The translations under genes were made by a program, and so were the position numbers. Shown here in pieces: positions 1 to 8,540 of a DNA stretch of 21,951 nucleotides. How positions within the stretch are numbered: position 1 is the stretch's first letter; every line of letters begins with the position of its first letter. The stretch lies in contig SMXP01000098.1 of assembly GCA_004356335.1 (NCBI GenBank), forward strand, positions 1 through 21,951, read 5' to 3'. The notes under the pieces were generated by a model that ran no database searches, had not been told where the DNA came from, and worked only from the letters and a program-made list of their open reading frames with translations. Source of the stretch: Alphaproteobacteria bacterium. GTDB taxonomy: Bacteria; Pseudomonadota; Alphaproteobacteria; SMXP01.

Positions 1-2681
1 CCTTTTGTTTTAGCCGTCCCGTGCGTGACATGGCGAGAATTGCGTCGCCAAGCAACGATTTCGTCGCCGCCGTCATGTTTTTTGAGTGTACGCCTGCGGA
101 AACCGAGGGCGTGGAGAATGCTCGCCATGTCGTCGAGCCCGCATCCCATGTGCGACATCATTCGCGCCGTCACGACAAATTCGCCATTGCGCAATTGGAC
201 GACCGTATCGGCGGCAGGTGCGGCATGGCAATTCGCCGATAAATCGCTATCCGAATTCGACTCGGCGTCTGTGCCGGTCAAAAGTTTAGGAGGTATGATC
301 GGCCCGACCAAAGGAACAGCTAAGGGTGGCGCGCTGGTCATAACTTTACGTTCTGCGTGCGCTTTTTTTATGAGTCTATAGTTTTCTATTTCCGTACGGA
401 TTATTTCAGCCAGACGTTCGACCATGTCAACGCGCACCGCCCGCGCCCCGCAAGGACGATAGCCGCAAGCCGCATAAAACGCCTTGGGCACCTGCTGGTC
501 GAGCGACACGGATACCCGGCCGGGCGGCGGGGGCATCGGGATTGTGAGCTGCCGATCATCCTGCGCAATCTTCCACAGCAAGACCAATGTGTGCGCGGCG
601 GCGGGCTTCAACAGTTTGGGCACGTAGATGCTGAACTCCCCGAAACGCACGCCCAATCTCCGGAGCTGTGCTCGGTCGCTTTGGCTGAGACTGCGAATGT
701 CATCACGGATCCGCGCCCGTTCCAAAAGGCCGAAGTTCTCCACAAGCCGATAGCCGATACCGCGGGCAAGACCGGTCAGTCCGGTTTGTCGTTTGTCGTC
801 GATGGTTTTTCGTAACGCCAAAAGCGGTCCGAGGCGTGTTGCCAAATAATGCTGAAACCAGTCTTGCAAGTTCTTGAGGATGCGCTTCTGGCTTTCCCCA
901 GGCAGTGCTTCGTCGTCCATGAGCTCGATCGGCGGGGACAGCCAATGAGCGCCGGCCTCGATCTGTGCCACCGGTGCATTGCGCCACCACAATTTGCCCG
1001 TGTCACTCAGTTGAATAGTGTCATATGGGGCGGCGCTGAGTTCGGTTGCGCGGCCGGCCAGTTCGGATGTGAGGGCACGCGACGCGGCGGCGCGTAGCGC
1101 TTTGCCGTGAATGCCTTGGGCGCGCGGATCCGGTACGAAACGAAATCCCATCAAGCGGCCGACATATTCGCCTTCCACCGTCACCTCGCCCTCATGGTCG
1201 ATTGCGGCCATCAATTCCTCACGGTCGCGCAAGCGCTTCATAAGCACACCGGTGCGCCGGTCGATAAAGCGCTGGGTCAACCGATCGTGCAGGGCATCGG
1301 ACAGCTTGTCTTCGATCTCACGGGTTCGCTCGCGCCAATCGGCGGCATTCTCGACCCAGCCGGAGCGGTTCGACACGAATGTCCAGGTGCGTATGTGGGA
1401 GATGCGATTGGCAATGGTATCGAGATCACCCTCGACGCGGTCCAGGCTTTGCACTTGCTTGGCCAGCCAATCATCGGGAATTTGACCGGCATCGCTCATG
1501 AGATAGCCGTAAATGGCGGACAAAATCCGCGCATGTTCGTCGCTCATGACCTTGCGGAAGTCAGGTATCACGCACACATCCCATAATATTCTGATCGCTG
1601 CAGGCGATGTTGCCATGCGTGTCACGTCCGGCTGGCTTGCCAAAGTTCTAAGAGCCAGTAAATCCGTAGACGGACGGGTGCGAACCAAACCGGGATGAGG
1701 GGCATATTTTTCAAGGGTCGCTATCAGGTGCTGCAACGAGTCGAAATCGAGCGCATCGTTGCGCCACTGCAAAACCCGTACCGGATCGAACCGGTGATTC
1801 TCTATTTGCTCCACCAGATCGCCGTCCATGGCGGCGGCGTCGGCCGTTGTGCCGAAGGTCCCGTCGTTAAGATAGCGCCCGGCCCGGCCGGCAATCTGAG
1901 CGGTCTCCGTGGCCTTGAGCGTGCGCACATTGACGCCGTCGAACTTGGTGAGACTGGCAAAGGCGACATGATCCACATCCATATTGAGCCCCATGCCGAT
2001 GGCGTCGGTCGCCACCATGAAGTCGACATCGCCCGATTGATAAAGAGCGACCTGGGCGTTGCGCGTGCGCGGGCTCAAGGCGCCCATCACCACGGCGGCG
2101 CCGCCGCGCTGGCGCCGAATAAGCTCGGCTATGCCGTAAACCGACTCGGCTGAAAACGCGACGATCGCCGTGCGGCGCGGCAAACGGCTGAGCTTTTTCG
2201 AGCCGGCATAAGACAGATCGGAAAAGCGTGGCCGCGAAACAAAAGTGGCCTGGGGTATCAGTTGTTTGATCAGGGGCCGCATGGTCTCCGCGCCAAGGAA
2301 CATGGTCTCATTGAGACCGCGCGCATAAAGCAATCGGTGGGTAAAAATGTGGCCGCGTTCCAAATCCTCCGCCAACTGAATTTCATCTACGGCCAGAAAC
2401 GAAACCGGGATGTCCATGGGCATGGCCTCGACCGTGCACACGTAATAGTTCGGATGTGAGGGTGCGATTTTTTCTTCGCCGGTAATCAGCGCGACGCTTT
2501 GCGCGCCGCGCAATGTGGCGATGCGATCGTAAATTTCGCGGGCGAGCAAACGCAAGGGCAAGCCGATCATGCCGGATTCGTGTCCGAGCATGCGCTCGAC
2601 GGCCAAATGGGTTTTGCCGGTATTGGTCGGGCCGAGAACCGCGGTAACCGGTCCACTCGCGGCTAAAAGTTTACCCTGCAT
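1..2681 (-). CDS. Suv3/Mgs1-like ATP-dependent helicase, 3' end outside window
   Basis: I translated most of this strand and found no stop from the ATG at 2681 to the window edge, giving at least 893 codons; the C-terminus is missing. The N-terminus carries a superfamily 2 helicase core of the type annotated as helicase-related protein or Suv3-like RNA helicase in Alphaproteobacteria. Seen motifs are Walker A GPTNTGKTH (residues 17-25), TGEEK (67-71), CTVEAMP (82-88), the Walker B variant DEIQ (99-102) and motif VI QIAGRAGR (262-269). The remaining 600 or so residues match no domain I can name; basic and low-complexity stretches appear near the visible end. It probably unwinds RNA or RNA/DNA hybrids, but the substrate is inferred from family only. 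The start was chosen because the ATP-binding loop normally lies about 15-20 residues in. It is transcribed divergently from the mutase gene. Confidence 0.9.
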   Translation of the reverse strand, partial: MQGKLLAASGPVTAVLGPTNTGKTHLAVERMLGHESGMIGLPLRLLAREIYDRIATLRGAQSVALITGEEKIAPSHPNYYVCTVEAMPMDIPVSFLAVDEIQLAEDLERGHIFTHRLLYARGLNETMFLGAETMRPLIKQLIPQATFVSRPRFSDLSYAGSKKLSRLPRRTAIVAFSAESVYGIAELIRRQRGGAAVVMGALSPRTRNAQVALYQSGDVDFMVATDAIGMGLNMDVDHVAFASLTKFDGVNVRTLKATETAQIAGRAGRYLNDGTFGTTADAAAMDGDLVEQIENHRFDPVRVLQWRNDALDFDSLQHLIATLEKYAPHPGLVRTRPSTDLLALRTLASQPDVTRMATSPAAIRILWDVCVIPDFRKVMSDEHARILSAIYGYLMSDAGQIPDDWLAKQVQSLDRVEGDLDTIANRISHIRTWTFVSNRSGWVENAADWRERTREIEDKLSDALHDRLTQRFIDRRTGVLMKRLRDREELMAAIDHEGEVTVEGEYVGRLMGFRFVPDPRAQGIHGKALRAAASRALTSELAGRATELSAAPYDTIQLSDTGKLWWRNAPVAQIEAGAHWLSPPIELMDDEALPGESQKRILKNLQDWFQHYLATRLGPLLALRKTIDDKRQTGLTGLARGIGYRLVENFGLLERARIRDDIRSLSQSDRAQLRRLGVRFGEFSIYVPKLLKPAAAHTLVLLWKIAQDDRQLTIPMPPPPGRVSVSLDQQVPKAFYAACGYRPCGARAVRVDMVERLAEIIRTEIENYRLIKKAHAERKVMTSAPPLAVPLVGPIIPPKLLTGTDAESNSDSDLSANCHAAPAADTVVQLRNGEFVVTARMMSHMGCGLDDMASILHALGFRRRTLKKHDGGDEIVAWRRNSRHVTHGTAKTK

Positions 2682-2744
2682 AGTGCCGCCGAGCTTTACC
2701 CGTCCCGCCGCGCTTTGCAAGCATCAGGGGCGTTTGGCTGGCCG

Positions 2745-2796
2745 ATTATACCGCCGCCCAGCCGCGTTAAGAAACATGGTTAACGCGCCCGTTAAC
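2745..2796 (-). promoter_or_regulatory. Candidate helicase promoter with CtrA-like TTAA sites
   Basis: Reading the minus strand, a perfect -10 hexamer TATAAT lies at 2750-2745, about 64 bases before the helicase ATG. No good -35 hexamer is present. Instead TTAA tetramers lie at 2767-2770, 2780-2783 and 2792-2795. The middle one is part of TTAACCAT (2783-2776, minus strand), the 8-mer half-site known for the alphaproteobacterial cell-cycle regulator CtrA. The TTAA spacings are 9 and 8, not the classical 7. GTTAACG and CGTTAAC (2779-2796 area) also form a perfect 7-bp inverted repeat. Control by CtrA is inference. Confidence 0.4.
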
Positions 2797-2957
2797 AACC
2801 GGAACATAGCTGGGACAAAGCATGACCGAATCGCTGACCCGTTAATTTTCCCGCTTCGTTCACGCACAACATATGGTGTTTGCCCCTATCCCCTGCACAA
2901 TGCCCAACGGACGCGCGGGGCTGGGCATGGCAGCTATGACGGCCCTGCGGGGCTGGT

Positions 2958-2986
2958 TTGACCCGGTCAGAGGCTTCCGTCATATT
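2958..2986 (+). promoter_or_regulatory. Candidate sigma-70 promoter of the mutase gene
   Basis: TTGACC at 2958-2963 is followed by a 17-base spacer and CATATT at 2981-2986, which matches 4 of 6 bases of the -10 consensus. A transcript starting near 2993 would have a leader of about 50 bases before the ATG at 3043. The same TTGACC plus 17-base arrangement occurs before rpmB. Confidence 0.45.
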
Positions 2987-3042
2987 TCCCGAGATTGAGG
3001 ACTTCCGCTGCGGCAGGCCGCCGCGGGCAAGAAAGTTATGCT

Positions 3043-5190
3043 ATGGCGAAAGATGAAAAGACCGAGAAGGAATGGCGTGCGCTCGCCGAAAAACAATTGA
3101 ACGGGCGGCCGCCCGACTCGCTTGTTTGGCAGACGCCGGAAGGCATTGCGGTCAAGCCGCTCTATACCGCCGAGGATTTGGCGGCGCTCGAGCACGTCAA
3201 TAATCTGCCCGGTTTTGCGCCCTATATTCGGGGCGTCCAAGCGACCATGTATGCTGGCCGGCCTTGGACCATCCGGCAATATGCCGGTTTCTCGACGGCG
3301 CAAGACTCGAACGCCTTTTACCGGCGCAATCTGGCGGGCGGCCAGAAGGGATTGTCGGTCGCGTTCGATCTGGCAACCCACCGGGGTTACGATTCCGATC
3401 ATCCGCGTGTGGTGGGCGATGTCGGCAAGGCAGGCGTCGCCATCGATTCCGTCGAGGATATGAAAATCCTGTTCGACGGGATTCCGTTGGACGAAATGTC
3501 CGTGTCCATGACCATGAATGGCGCGGTCATCCCGACCATGGCCAATTACATTGTGGCCGCCGAAGAACAAGGGGTCGAACAGGCGCAGCTTTCCGGCACC
3601 ATCCAGAACGACGTTCTTAAAGAATTCATGGTACGGAATACCTATATTTATCCACCGGAACCGTCTATGCGCATCGTAGCCGATGTCATCGGTTATTGTT
3701 CCCGGCACATGCCCCGTTTTAATTCGGTGTCGATTTCCGGCTATCACATGCAGGAAGCGGGCGCGACACAAGTGCAAGAGCTGGCTTATACGTTGGCTGA
3801 CGGCAAAGAATATGTGCGCATCGCACTGGCCGCCGGGCTTAACATCGATGACTTTGCGCCTAGACTGTCGTTCTTTTTTGCCATCGGCATGAACTTCTTT
3901 ATGGAAGTGGCCAAGCTGCGTGCCGCCCGAATGTTGTGGGCGCGGATCATGTCGGAGTTTGGTCCTAAAGATCCCAAATCGTCCATGCTCCGAACTCATT
4001 GCCAAACATCAGGCGTGTCGCTGACCGCGCAGGATCCCTACAACAATGTGGTGCGCACGGCCTATGAGGCGATGGCGGCTGTTTTGGGTGGCACCCAAAG
4101 CTTGCATACCAATGCGTTTGACGAGGCCATTGCTCTGCCGACCGATTTTTCCGCTCGAATTGCCCGTAACACGCAACTCATTCTGCAACATGAAACGGGT
4201 ATTACGAATGTTGTGGATCCCTTGGGTGGTTCCTATTACGTGGAATCATTGACCGACGCGATCGCTCGTGAGGCTTGGAAACTCATTGAAGAAGTGGACG
4301 AGATGGGTGGCATGACGAAGGCCGTGGCGGCCGGCCTGCCCAAACTTAAAATTGAAGAATCGGCGGCGCGGCGACAGGCGCACATCGACCGCGGGGAGGA
4401 AGTGATCGTCGGCGTCAATAAGTATCCGCCCGATACCAAAGAACCAATCGATATCCTTGAGATCGACAACACAAACGTTCGCGACCAACAAATTGCCCGG
4501 CTCAACGACATGCGAAAATCCCGCGATGAGGCGCGCTGTCGCGCCGCGCTGGACGCTTTAACCAAAGGCGCGGAAGGTGACGCCAATCTGTTGGAATTGG
4601 CCATCGAGGCGTCGCGTGCCCGAGCTTCGCTGGGAGAGATTTCCATGGCGATGGAAAAAGTATTTGGCCGGCACCAAGCGGAAATCCGATCCGTTGCCGG
4701 GGTCTACGGGGCGGCCTATGAAGGCGATGCGGAGTTCACCGAGATTCGGTCGCAAGTCGAACGATTTGCTACGGCCGAAGGTCGCCGGCCGCGCCTCATG
4801 GTGGTCAAGTTGGGTCAGGATGGTCACGACCGGGGTGCCAAGGTGATCGCCACGGCGTTCGCCGATCTCGGTTTCGATGTGGATGTGGGGCCGTTGTTTC
4901 AAACGCCGGACGAGGCGGCGCGCGCCGCCGTCGATTCGGACGTGCATGTGATCGGCGTGTCCAGCCAAGCCGCCGGCCATAAGACATTGGTGCCCCAATT
5001 GGCCGAAGCCCTGAAAGAACTTGGTGCGGAAGATATCTTGATCGTCTGCGGCGGCGTCATTCCCGAACAGGATTACGACTATCTCTATAAATCGGGCGCC
5101 TCGGCCATATTCGGTCCGGGGACGAAGATCCTCGAAGCGGCCAAGGACGTCATCCGCTTGATTCGCGAAAAAAGAAAAGCGGCGGCATAA
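3043..5190 (+). CDS. scpA: Methylmalonyl-CoA mutase, adenosylcobalamin-dependent
   Basis: 715 residues, the usual length of the large catalytic subunit or homodimeric form. It interconverts methylmalonyl-CoA and succinyl-CoA by a B12 radical mechanism, serving propionyl-CoA metabolism in the cytoplasm. The N-terminal TIM-barrel substrate domain shows RQYAGFS with Tyr80 and SGYHMQEAGA with His235, apparently the substrate-contacting Tyr and His of the Propionibacterium enzyme. The C-terminal B12 domain has the base-off motif DGHDRG at 593-598, with His595 as the expected cobalt ligand, and GGVIP at 670-674. The ATG at 3043 is chosen; an in-frame TTG at 2995 would add 16 atypical residues, and the Shine-Dalgarno is weak. 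No small mutase subunit is adjacent. meaB lies about 1 kb downstream on the same strand, separated by the broken DUF3108 gene, whose end is only 6 bases from this stop. Confidence 0.96.
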   Translation: MAKDEKTEKEWRALAEKQLNGRPPDSLVWQTPEGIAVKPLYTAEDLAALEHVNNLPGFAPYIRGVQATMYAGRPWTIRQYAGFSTAQDSNAFYRRNLAGGQKGLSVAFDLATHRGYDSDHPRVVGDVGKAGVAIDSVEDMKILFDGIPLDEMSVSMTMNGAVIPTMANYIVAAEEQGVEQAQLSGTIQNDVLKEFMVRNTYIYPPEPSMRIVADVIGYCSRHMPRFNSVSISGYHMQEAGATQVQELAYTLADGKEYVRIALAAGLNIDDFAPRLSFFFAIGMNFFMEVAKLRAARMLWARIMSEFGPKDPKSSMLRTHCQTSGVSLTAQDPYNNVVRTAYEAMAAVLGGTQSLHTNAFDEAIALPTDFSARIARNTQLILQHETGITNVVDPLGGSYYVESLTDAIAREAWKLIEEVDEMGGMTKAVAAGLPKLKIEESAARRQAHIDRGEEVIVGVNKYPPDTKEPIDILEIDNTNVRDQQIARLNDMRKSRDEARCRAALDALTKGAEGDANLLELAIEASRARASLGEISMAMEKVFGRHQAEIRSVAGVYGAAYEGDAEFTEIRSQVERFATAEGRRPRLMVVKLGQDGHDRGAKVIATAFADLGFDVDVGPLFQTPDEAARAAVDSDVHVIGVSSQAAGHKTLVPQLAEALKELGAEDILIVCGGVIPEQDYDYLYKSGASAIFGPGTKILEAAKDVIRLIREKRKAAA

Positions 5191-5196
5191 AATTTG

Positions 5197-6069
5197 TCAT
5201 TGTTTCGGATCGGCGCCAATGGTAAAGCGCGTGACCCGCGCCACCAGCGCACCAAAATCGGTGCGTACCGATAGGCGTAGCGGAAGGACATAATTGCCGC
5301 CGTCAATGCGCGCCATGCGCACACGCATCTCAGGCCAGGAAAAATCAGAACGACGCGGCTTTGGGAAGCCGGCAACGCTTTCGACCATCATGTCGCATAA
5401 ATATCCGGGACCTGCATATGGCTGATCTCTTTTGGCGCGGATGCGGATATCTCTGACATGGTCGAACAGAATGTTATAGCGATATATGCCGTCGAATATA
5501 GGCACGTGCCGACCGCACGGAGCTTCGTCGTCGGCATCCGTTCCGACAATCACATAAAGCAAGGCGCTCAATGGATCTAAGGTCGCGCGCTGTTGCTCTT
5601 CAGGCACCGGGTAGCGGGCATCAAAAGGCGGATCCGATTCGAAATTGGTTGGTCCTAAGGAATCGAAGATCAGAAGAGATGACAGGTTCTCTTCTTCCGA
5701 CCGGTAGCGGGATATGAAAAGGCGAGGGCTGACCTTGCGCTGATCGAACACCCCCTCGGACATGGTGGTGTAATGGGAATCGATTACATATTCGATAATG
5801 CCTTGTGTGCTCAAAACCGCGTCTATTTCATATCCTTGTTGGTTCTAGGTCGCATTCACTTCAATGGCACCTATTTGAAGACCGCCGAAGTAAATTTCAA
5901 CAAACCAATCGAGGGCTGTTTGCTCTTGAGGCGGAGAATTAACAATGTGCGGCGCCGGTTCGGCGGTTTCGCCACGGGCCGGTAAGAGTCCGATCGTTGT
6001 GACGGTTAAGGCGGCAACAAGCATGCCGGATAACGATCTTATGGTTCGCCAATGGATCGTATGGTTCAT
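5197..6069 (-). pseudogene. DUF3108-family exported protein interrupted by in-frame TAG
   Basis: One reading frame runs from ATG 6069 to TGA at 5199-5197 with a single internal TAG at codon 75 (5847-5845). The first 74 codons give a signal-peptide-like N-terminus (hydrophobic stretch about 15-30, possible cleavage near ARGETA) and the start of a DUF3108 domain, WFVEIYFGGLQIG. After the TAG the same frame continues with NQQGYEIDAVLSTQG and ends with typical DUF3108 features such as YRYNILFD and GYLCDM. A Shine-Dalgarno GGAG lies 9 bases before the ATG. The intact product would be about 290 residues, normal for this envelope-associated family of unknown function. No frameshift is needed, only one base change. 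TAG ends other genes here (for example 8494 and 14259), so general recoding is unlikely. Recent pseudogene, readthrough and sequencing error all remain possible; a second start after the TAG would lack the signal peptide. Confidence 0.8.
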
Positions 6070-6133
6070 AACAAACGGCTCCAAGTTCCCAAGGTTATTT
6101 GATTTTGCCAGAAAAACCCGCCAGTGTCGCGCC

Positions 6134-7165
6134 ATGTCGAAACCCACAGCCAAAGCGAAAACCACCGCCTCTGACGTTACGGATGTGGCGCAACTTGCCG
6201 CCGGCGTGCGAGCGGGTGAGCGGCGCGCGCTGGCCAAGGCGATTACCCTGGTCGAATCGGAGCGTGCCGATCAACAGGACGCGGCCGAGGCTTTGGTTGG
6301 GGAATTGTTGTGCGACACGGGCCATGCGGTGCGGCTTGGTTTGTCCGGCGCGCCGGGTGTCGGCAAGTCGACCTTTATTGAAGCGTTCGGGCTTCATCTG
6401 ACCGGTCAAGGCCACAAAGTTGCCGTGCTTGCGGTCGATCCGTCGTCGAGCCGGTCGGGCGGTTCCATTTTGGGCGATAAGACACGTATGGAGCGGCTCG
6501 CCCGCGACAATAATGCCTTTATCCGGCCGTCTCCGGCCGGCGAAACCTTGGGCGGTGTCGCGCGCCGGACCCGGGAGGCGATGCTGGTGGTCGAGGCCGC
6601 GGGCTTTGACGTGGTGTTGGTCGAGACTGTCGGCGTGGGCCAATCTGAGACGGCGGTTGCCGATATGGTCGATATGTTTGCCTTGATATTGGCGCCCGGC
6701 GCCGGTGACGAGCTTCAGGGCATCAAGCGCGGTATTATGGAGCTTGCCGATATCGTGATCGTCAATAAGGCGGATGGCGAGTGGGCGGACGCCGCGCAAC
6801 GCGCCGCGGCGGACTATTCCGGTGCGCTTCAGCTGCTACGCCCGAAATACAACAATTGGACAGCGCAGGTGCGGCTTGTTTCGTCCCTTTTGGGCACCGG
6901 GATGGCGGATATTTGGCACGATGTGGAAGCCTTCTATGAAGCGTTCAGGGAATCCGGTGAATTCGATCGCCGGCGGGCGGACCAGGCGCGGGCCTGGATG
7001 TGGACGGAAATCCGCGCGGGGTTGCTCGGCACGTTGAGATCTCATAGCGACGCCATGGCGCTGGCCGATCGATTGGAGGGGCAAGTTCTGACCGGCGCAT
7101 TGAGCCCTAGTGCCGCTGGGCGCCAGGTGCTTGACGCGTTTCAGCACAACCCAAAACCCCGCTAA
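6134..7165 (+). CDS. meaB: Methylmalonyl-CoA mutase-associated GTPase MeaB (ArgK family)
   Basis: 343 residues, normal for the family. MeaB is a SIMIBI-class GTPase that binds methylmalonyl-CoA mutase, gates loading of adenosylcobalamin and protects the enzyme from inactivation. Seen motifs are Walker A GAPGVGKST (72-80), VDPSSSRSGGSILGDKTRM (101-119), the switch element ETVGVGQSE (164-172) and the guanine-specificity motif NKAD (211-214). The C-terminal helices, with the dimerisation region, run to the end. The ATG at 6134 is chosen because the longer frame from 5945 would read back through the divergent DUF3108 start. No strong Shine-Dalgarno is visible. The partner mutase gene is upstream on the same strand, so a functional pair is well supported although they are not directly adjacent. 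Confidence 0.95.
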   Translation: MSKPTAKAKTTASDVTDVAQLAAGVRAGERRALAKAITLVESERADQQDAAEALVGELLCDTGHAVRLGLSGAPGVGKSTFIEAFGLHLTGQGHKVAVLAVDPSSSRSGGSILGDKTRMERLARDNNAFIRPSPAGETLGGVARRTREAMLVVEAAGFDVVLVETVGVGQSETAVADMVDMFALILAPGAGDELQGIKRGIMELADIVIVNKADGEWADAAQRAAADYSGALQLLRPKYNNWTAQVRLVSSLLGTGMADIWHDVEAFYEAFRESGEFDRRRADQARAWMWTEIRAGLLGTLRSHSDAMALADRLEGQVLTGALSPSAAGRQVLDAFQHNPKPR

Positions 7166-7181
7166 GGCAGGGGCCTTGCCC

Positions 7182-7210
7182 TTGACCCTGACGGTCCGGG
7201 GCTCTATAGG
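7182..7210 (+). promoter_or_regulatory. Candidate sigma-70 promoter of rpmB
   Basis: TTGACC at 7182-7187, a 17-base spacer and TATAGG at 7205-7210 lie 61 bases before the rpmB ATG. A small hairpin AAGGC-AGGG-GCCTT just before it might end meaB transcription, but it has no T-run. Confidence 0.45.
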
Positions 7211-7270
7211 TTCGCCGCCTTCTGGGCCGTTCGATATGGTTTCAGCCAGGCGATTAATGGGAGCTAAGAT

Positions 7271-7567
7271 ATGTCGCGCCGCTGCGAGTTGACCGGGAAG
7301 AGCGTGATGACCGGTAATAATGTGAGCCATTCTCATAGGAAGACGCGGCGCCGCTTTTTGCCCAATTTATGCAGGGTGACCCTTGCCAGCGATTGCCTTG
7401 GTCGCGAATTTCGGTTCCGCATCAGCGCCAACGCCTTGCGTTCGATCGATCGTATAGGGGGCCTGGACGCCTTCTTGTTAAAGGCGAAAGATGAAAAGTT
7501 GTCTTTGAAAGCGCAACGTATCAAGCGTGCAGTCAAGAAAAGCCTCGCTCCGGCCACACCGGCATAG
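7271..7567 (+). CDS. rpmB: 50S ribosomal protein L28
   Basis: 98 residues, the usual size of alphaproteobacterial bL28, a component of the large ribosomal subunit. The N-terminus MSRRCELTGKSVMTGNNVSH and the following KTRRRFLPNL are hallmark L28 sequence. The middle part, REFRFRISANALRSID, and the lysine-rich C-terminus also fit. A clear Shine-Dalgarno GGGAG (7259-7263) lies 7 bases before the ATG. It appears to be transcribed alone from the promoter-like sequence at 7182-7210. A weak 6-bp hairpin CCGGTT / AACCGG follows the gene without a T-run, so a terminator cannot be asserted. Confidence 0.96.
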   Translation: MSRRCELTGKSVMTGNNVSHSHRKTRRRFLPNLCRVTLASDCLGREFRFRISANALRSIDRIGGLDAFLLKAKDEKLSLKAQRIKRAVKKSLAPATPA

Positions 7568-7792
7568 CCTGACCGCCATGGATTTATCCAGGAACGCCGC
7601 CTGTCCGGTTGCGTGAACCGGCCGTTACCGACTAAAATGGTCGGCGGGGGATGTCGGGTTCGGCTTGCATCATTAACCAAAAAAAAGCGACCGGCGGCCG
7701 TTTGGCCACGGATTTGCACGTTGGAGATGCGCCAGCCTTTCGTCTGGAGATAACAAATCCACGGTGGCGGACCTGGAGTACGTTCACAAAAG

Positions 7793-8494
7793 ATGGAATT
7801 CATGACGCAAGAAGCAACGGAATTTTTTGCATCTCAAGCACCCAAAGGCCCCAATGCGCTGGTGCGCGCGATGCGGGCCTTGATCCGCATGATCATCCCG
7901 GTTCTGGCTCTTATGGGGGTTTTTATTTGGGCCGATTTTGGTGTCGGTCAGCCCATAACCTTGTTCGACGGACTGTTTTTGGCCAACCAGCCGCAACTTC
8001 AGCCCAGCCAATGGCTGACCAATGGACACTTTTTAGTGGCCCTGACATTTCTGGTTCTCAATCTGACCAATCGTCGTTATGGCGCCGCTTATGCGACGGC
8101 CCAGGTAACCCTGGCTTGGCTTATCCTGGGCGGGTTGGTTTATTATTACTTCGTGGTTTCCGAGCAGTCGTTCATGGAACGTCAGTTGCCGTCGGTGCGG
8201 ATCAGTGTGTCTTTTGTGCTCGCGCTTCTGACGGCACAATATCTCAGCATTTCCATTTTTGATTGGACGCGAGGTCGACCTTGGTGGCGGGCCCCTCTTT
8301 ATTCGGCAATTTGGGGAACAGCGATTTTCTGCTTTATATTTTATCCGTCCGCGAAATACGGCGTTGACCAACCTTGGATCAGTCAAATGCTCAGCCATTT
8401 TGTGTTGATGATCCTGATGTCGTTTTTAATGCTGGTTCCGTATTTCTTGGCCCGGCCTGTGGTCAAGCCGCTTCCCGGATTCGGTGGCGCGTAG
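7793..8494 (+). CDS. VUT-family (queuosine precursor transporter-like) membrane protein
   Basis: 233 residues with about six hydrophobic segments (near 33-50, 79-91, 104-121, 137-155, 168-185 and 199-221). The patch FLVLNLTNRRYG (86-97) and the stretch AQYLSISIFDWTRGRPWWRAP (148-168) resemble the nucleic-acid-precursor importers of the VUT/YhhQ family, which carry NRRxG after an early helix and a Q-x-x-D-x-x-IFD ... WWRAP signature. The aspartate usually found in that signature reads as Ser here (LSIS), and the N-terminal 30 residues are unusual, so this is a divergent member. Substrate is unknown; uptake of a queuosine precursor is only the family default. An alternative start is ATG 7802. 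No preQ1 riboswitch was recognised upstream. It converges with the nucleotide carrier gene, with 46 bases between stops. Confidence 0.7.
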   Translation: MEFMTQEATEFFASQAPKGPNALVRAMRALIRMIIPVLALMGVFIWADFGVGQPITLFDGLFLANQPQLQPSQWLTNGHFLVALTFLVLNLTNRRYGAAYATAQVTLAWLILGGLVYYYFVVSEQSFMERQLPSVRISVSFVLALLTAQYLSISIFDWTRGRPWWRAPLYSAIWGTAIFCFIFYPSAKYGVDQPWISQMLSHFVLMILMSFLMLVPYFLARPVVKPLPGFGGA

Positions 8495-8540
8495 CGTGCG
8501 GTCCGCCGCCCGAAGCCGAGACGGATCGTCAAGGACCCGG

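Larger units (their letters stand above)
2682..3042. other. Divergent intergenic region, helicase / mutase
   Basis: These 361 bases hold no credible gene. They contain the candidate helicase promoter with TTAA sites on the minus strand, the candidate mutase promoter on the plus strand, and an inverted repeat ATGCCCA (2900-2906) / TGGGCAT (2922-2928) with a 15-base spacer. I looked for a cobalamin riboswitch, because the mutase depends on B12, and saw no convincing B12 box. Confidence 0.6.

Noticed and set aside
357..815. 152-codon plus-strand frame at the window start
   Set aside because: It is antisense to the helicase frame, which is open through the whole region and carries clear motifs.
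2980..4005. 341-codon open frame on the minus strand opposite the mutase gene
   Set aside because: It is fully antisense to a well-supported enzyme gene, has His/Arg/Gly-rich composition typical of antisense frames in GC-rich genes, and no family match.
6095..6799. 234-codon minus-strand frame opposite meaB
   Set aside because: Antisense shadow of meaB; its composition is not protein-like and it has no ribosome site.
7638..7754. 38-codon plus-strand frame from ATG 7638 between rpmB and the VUT-like gene
   Set aside because: No convincing ribosome site, unlikely composition and no recognisable domain.
7568..7792. preQ1 riboswitch before the VUT-like gene, suggested by an A-rich run near 7680
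   Set aside because: The A-run is there, but the preQ1-I stem-loop and conserved loop bases are not recognisable.
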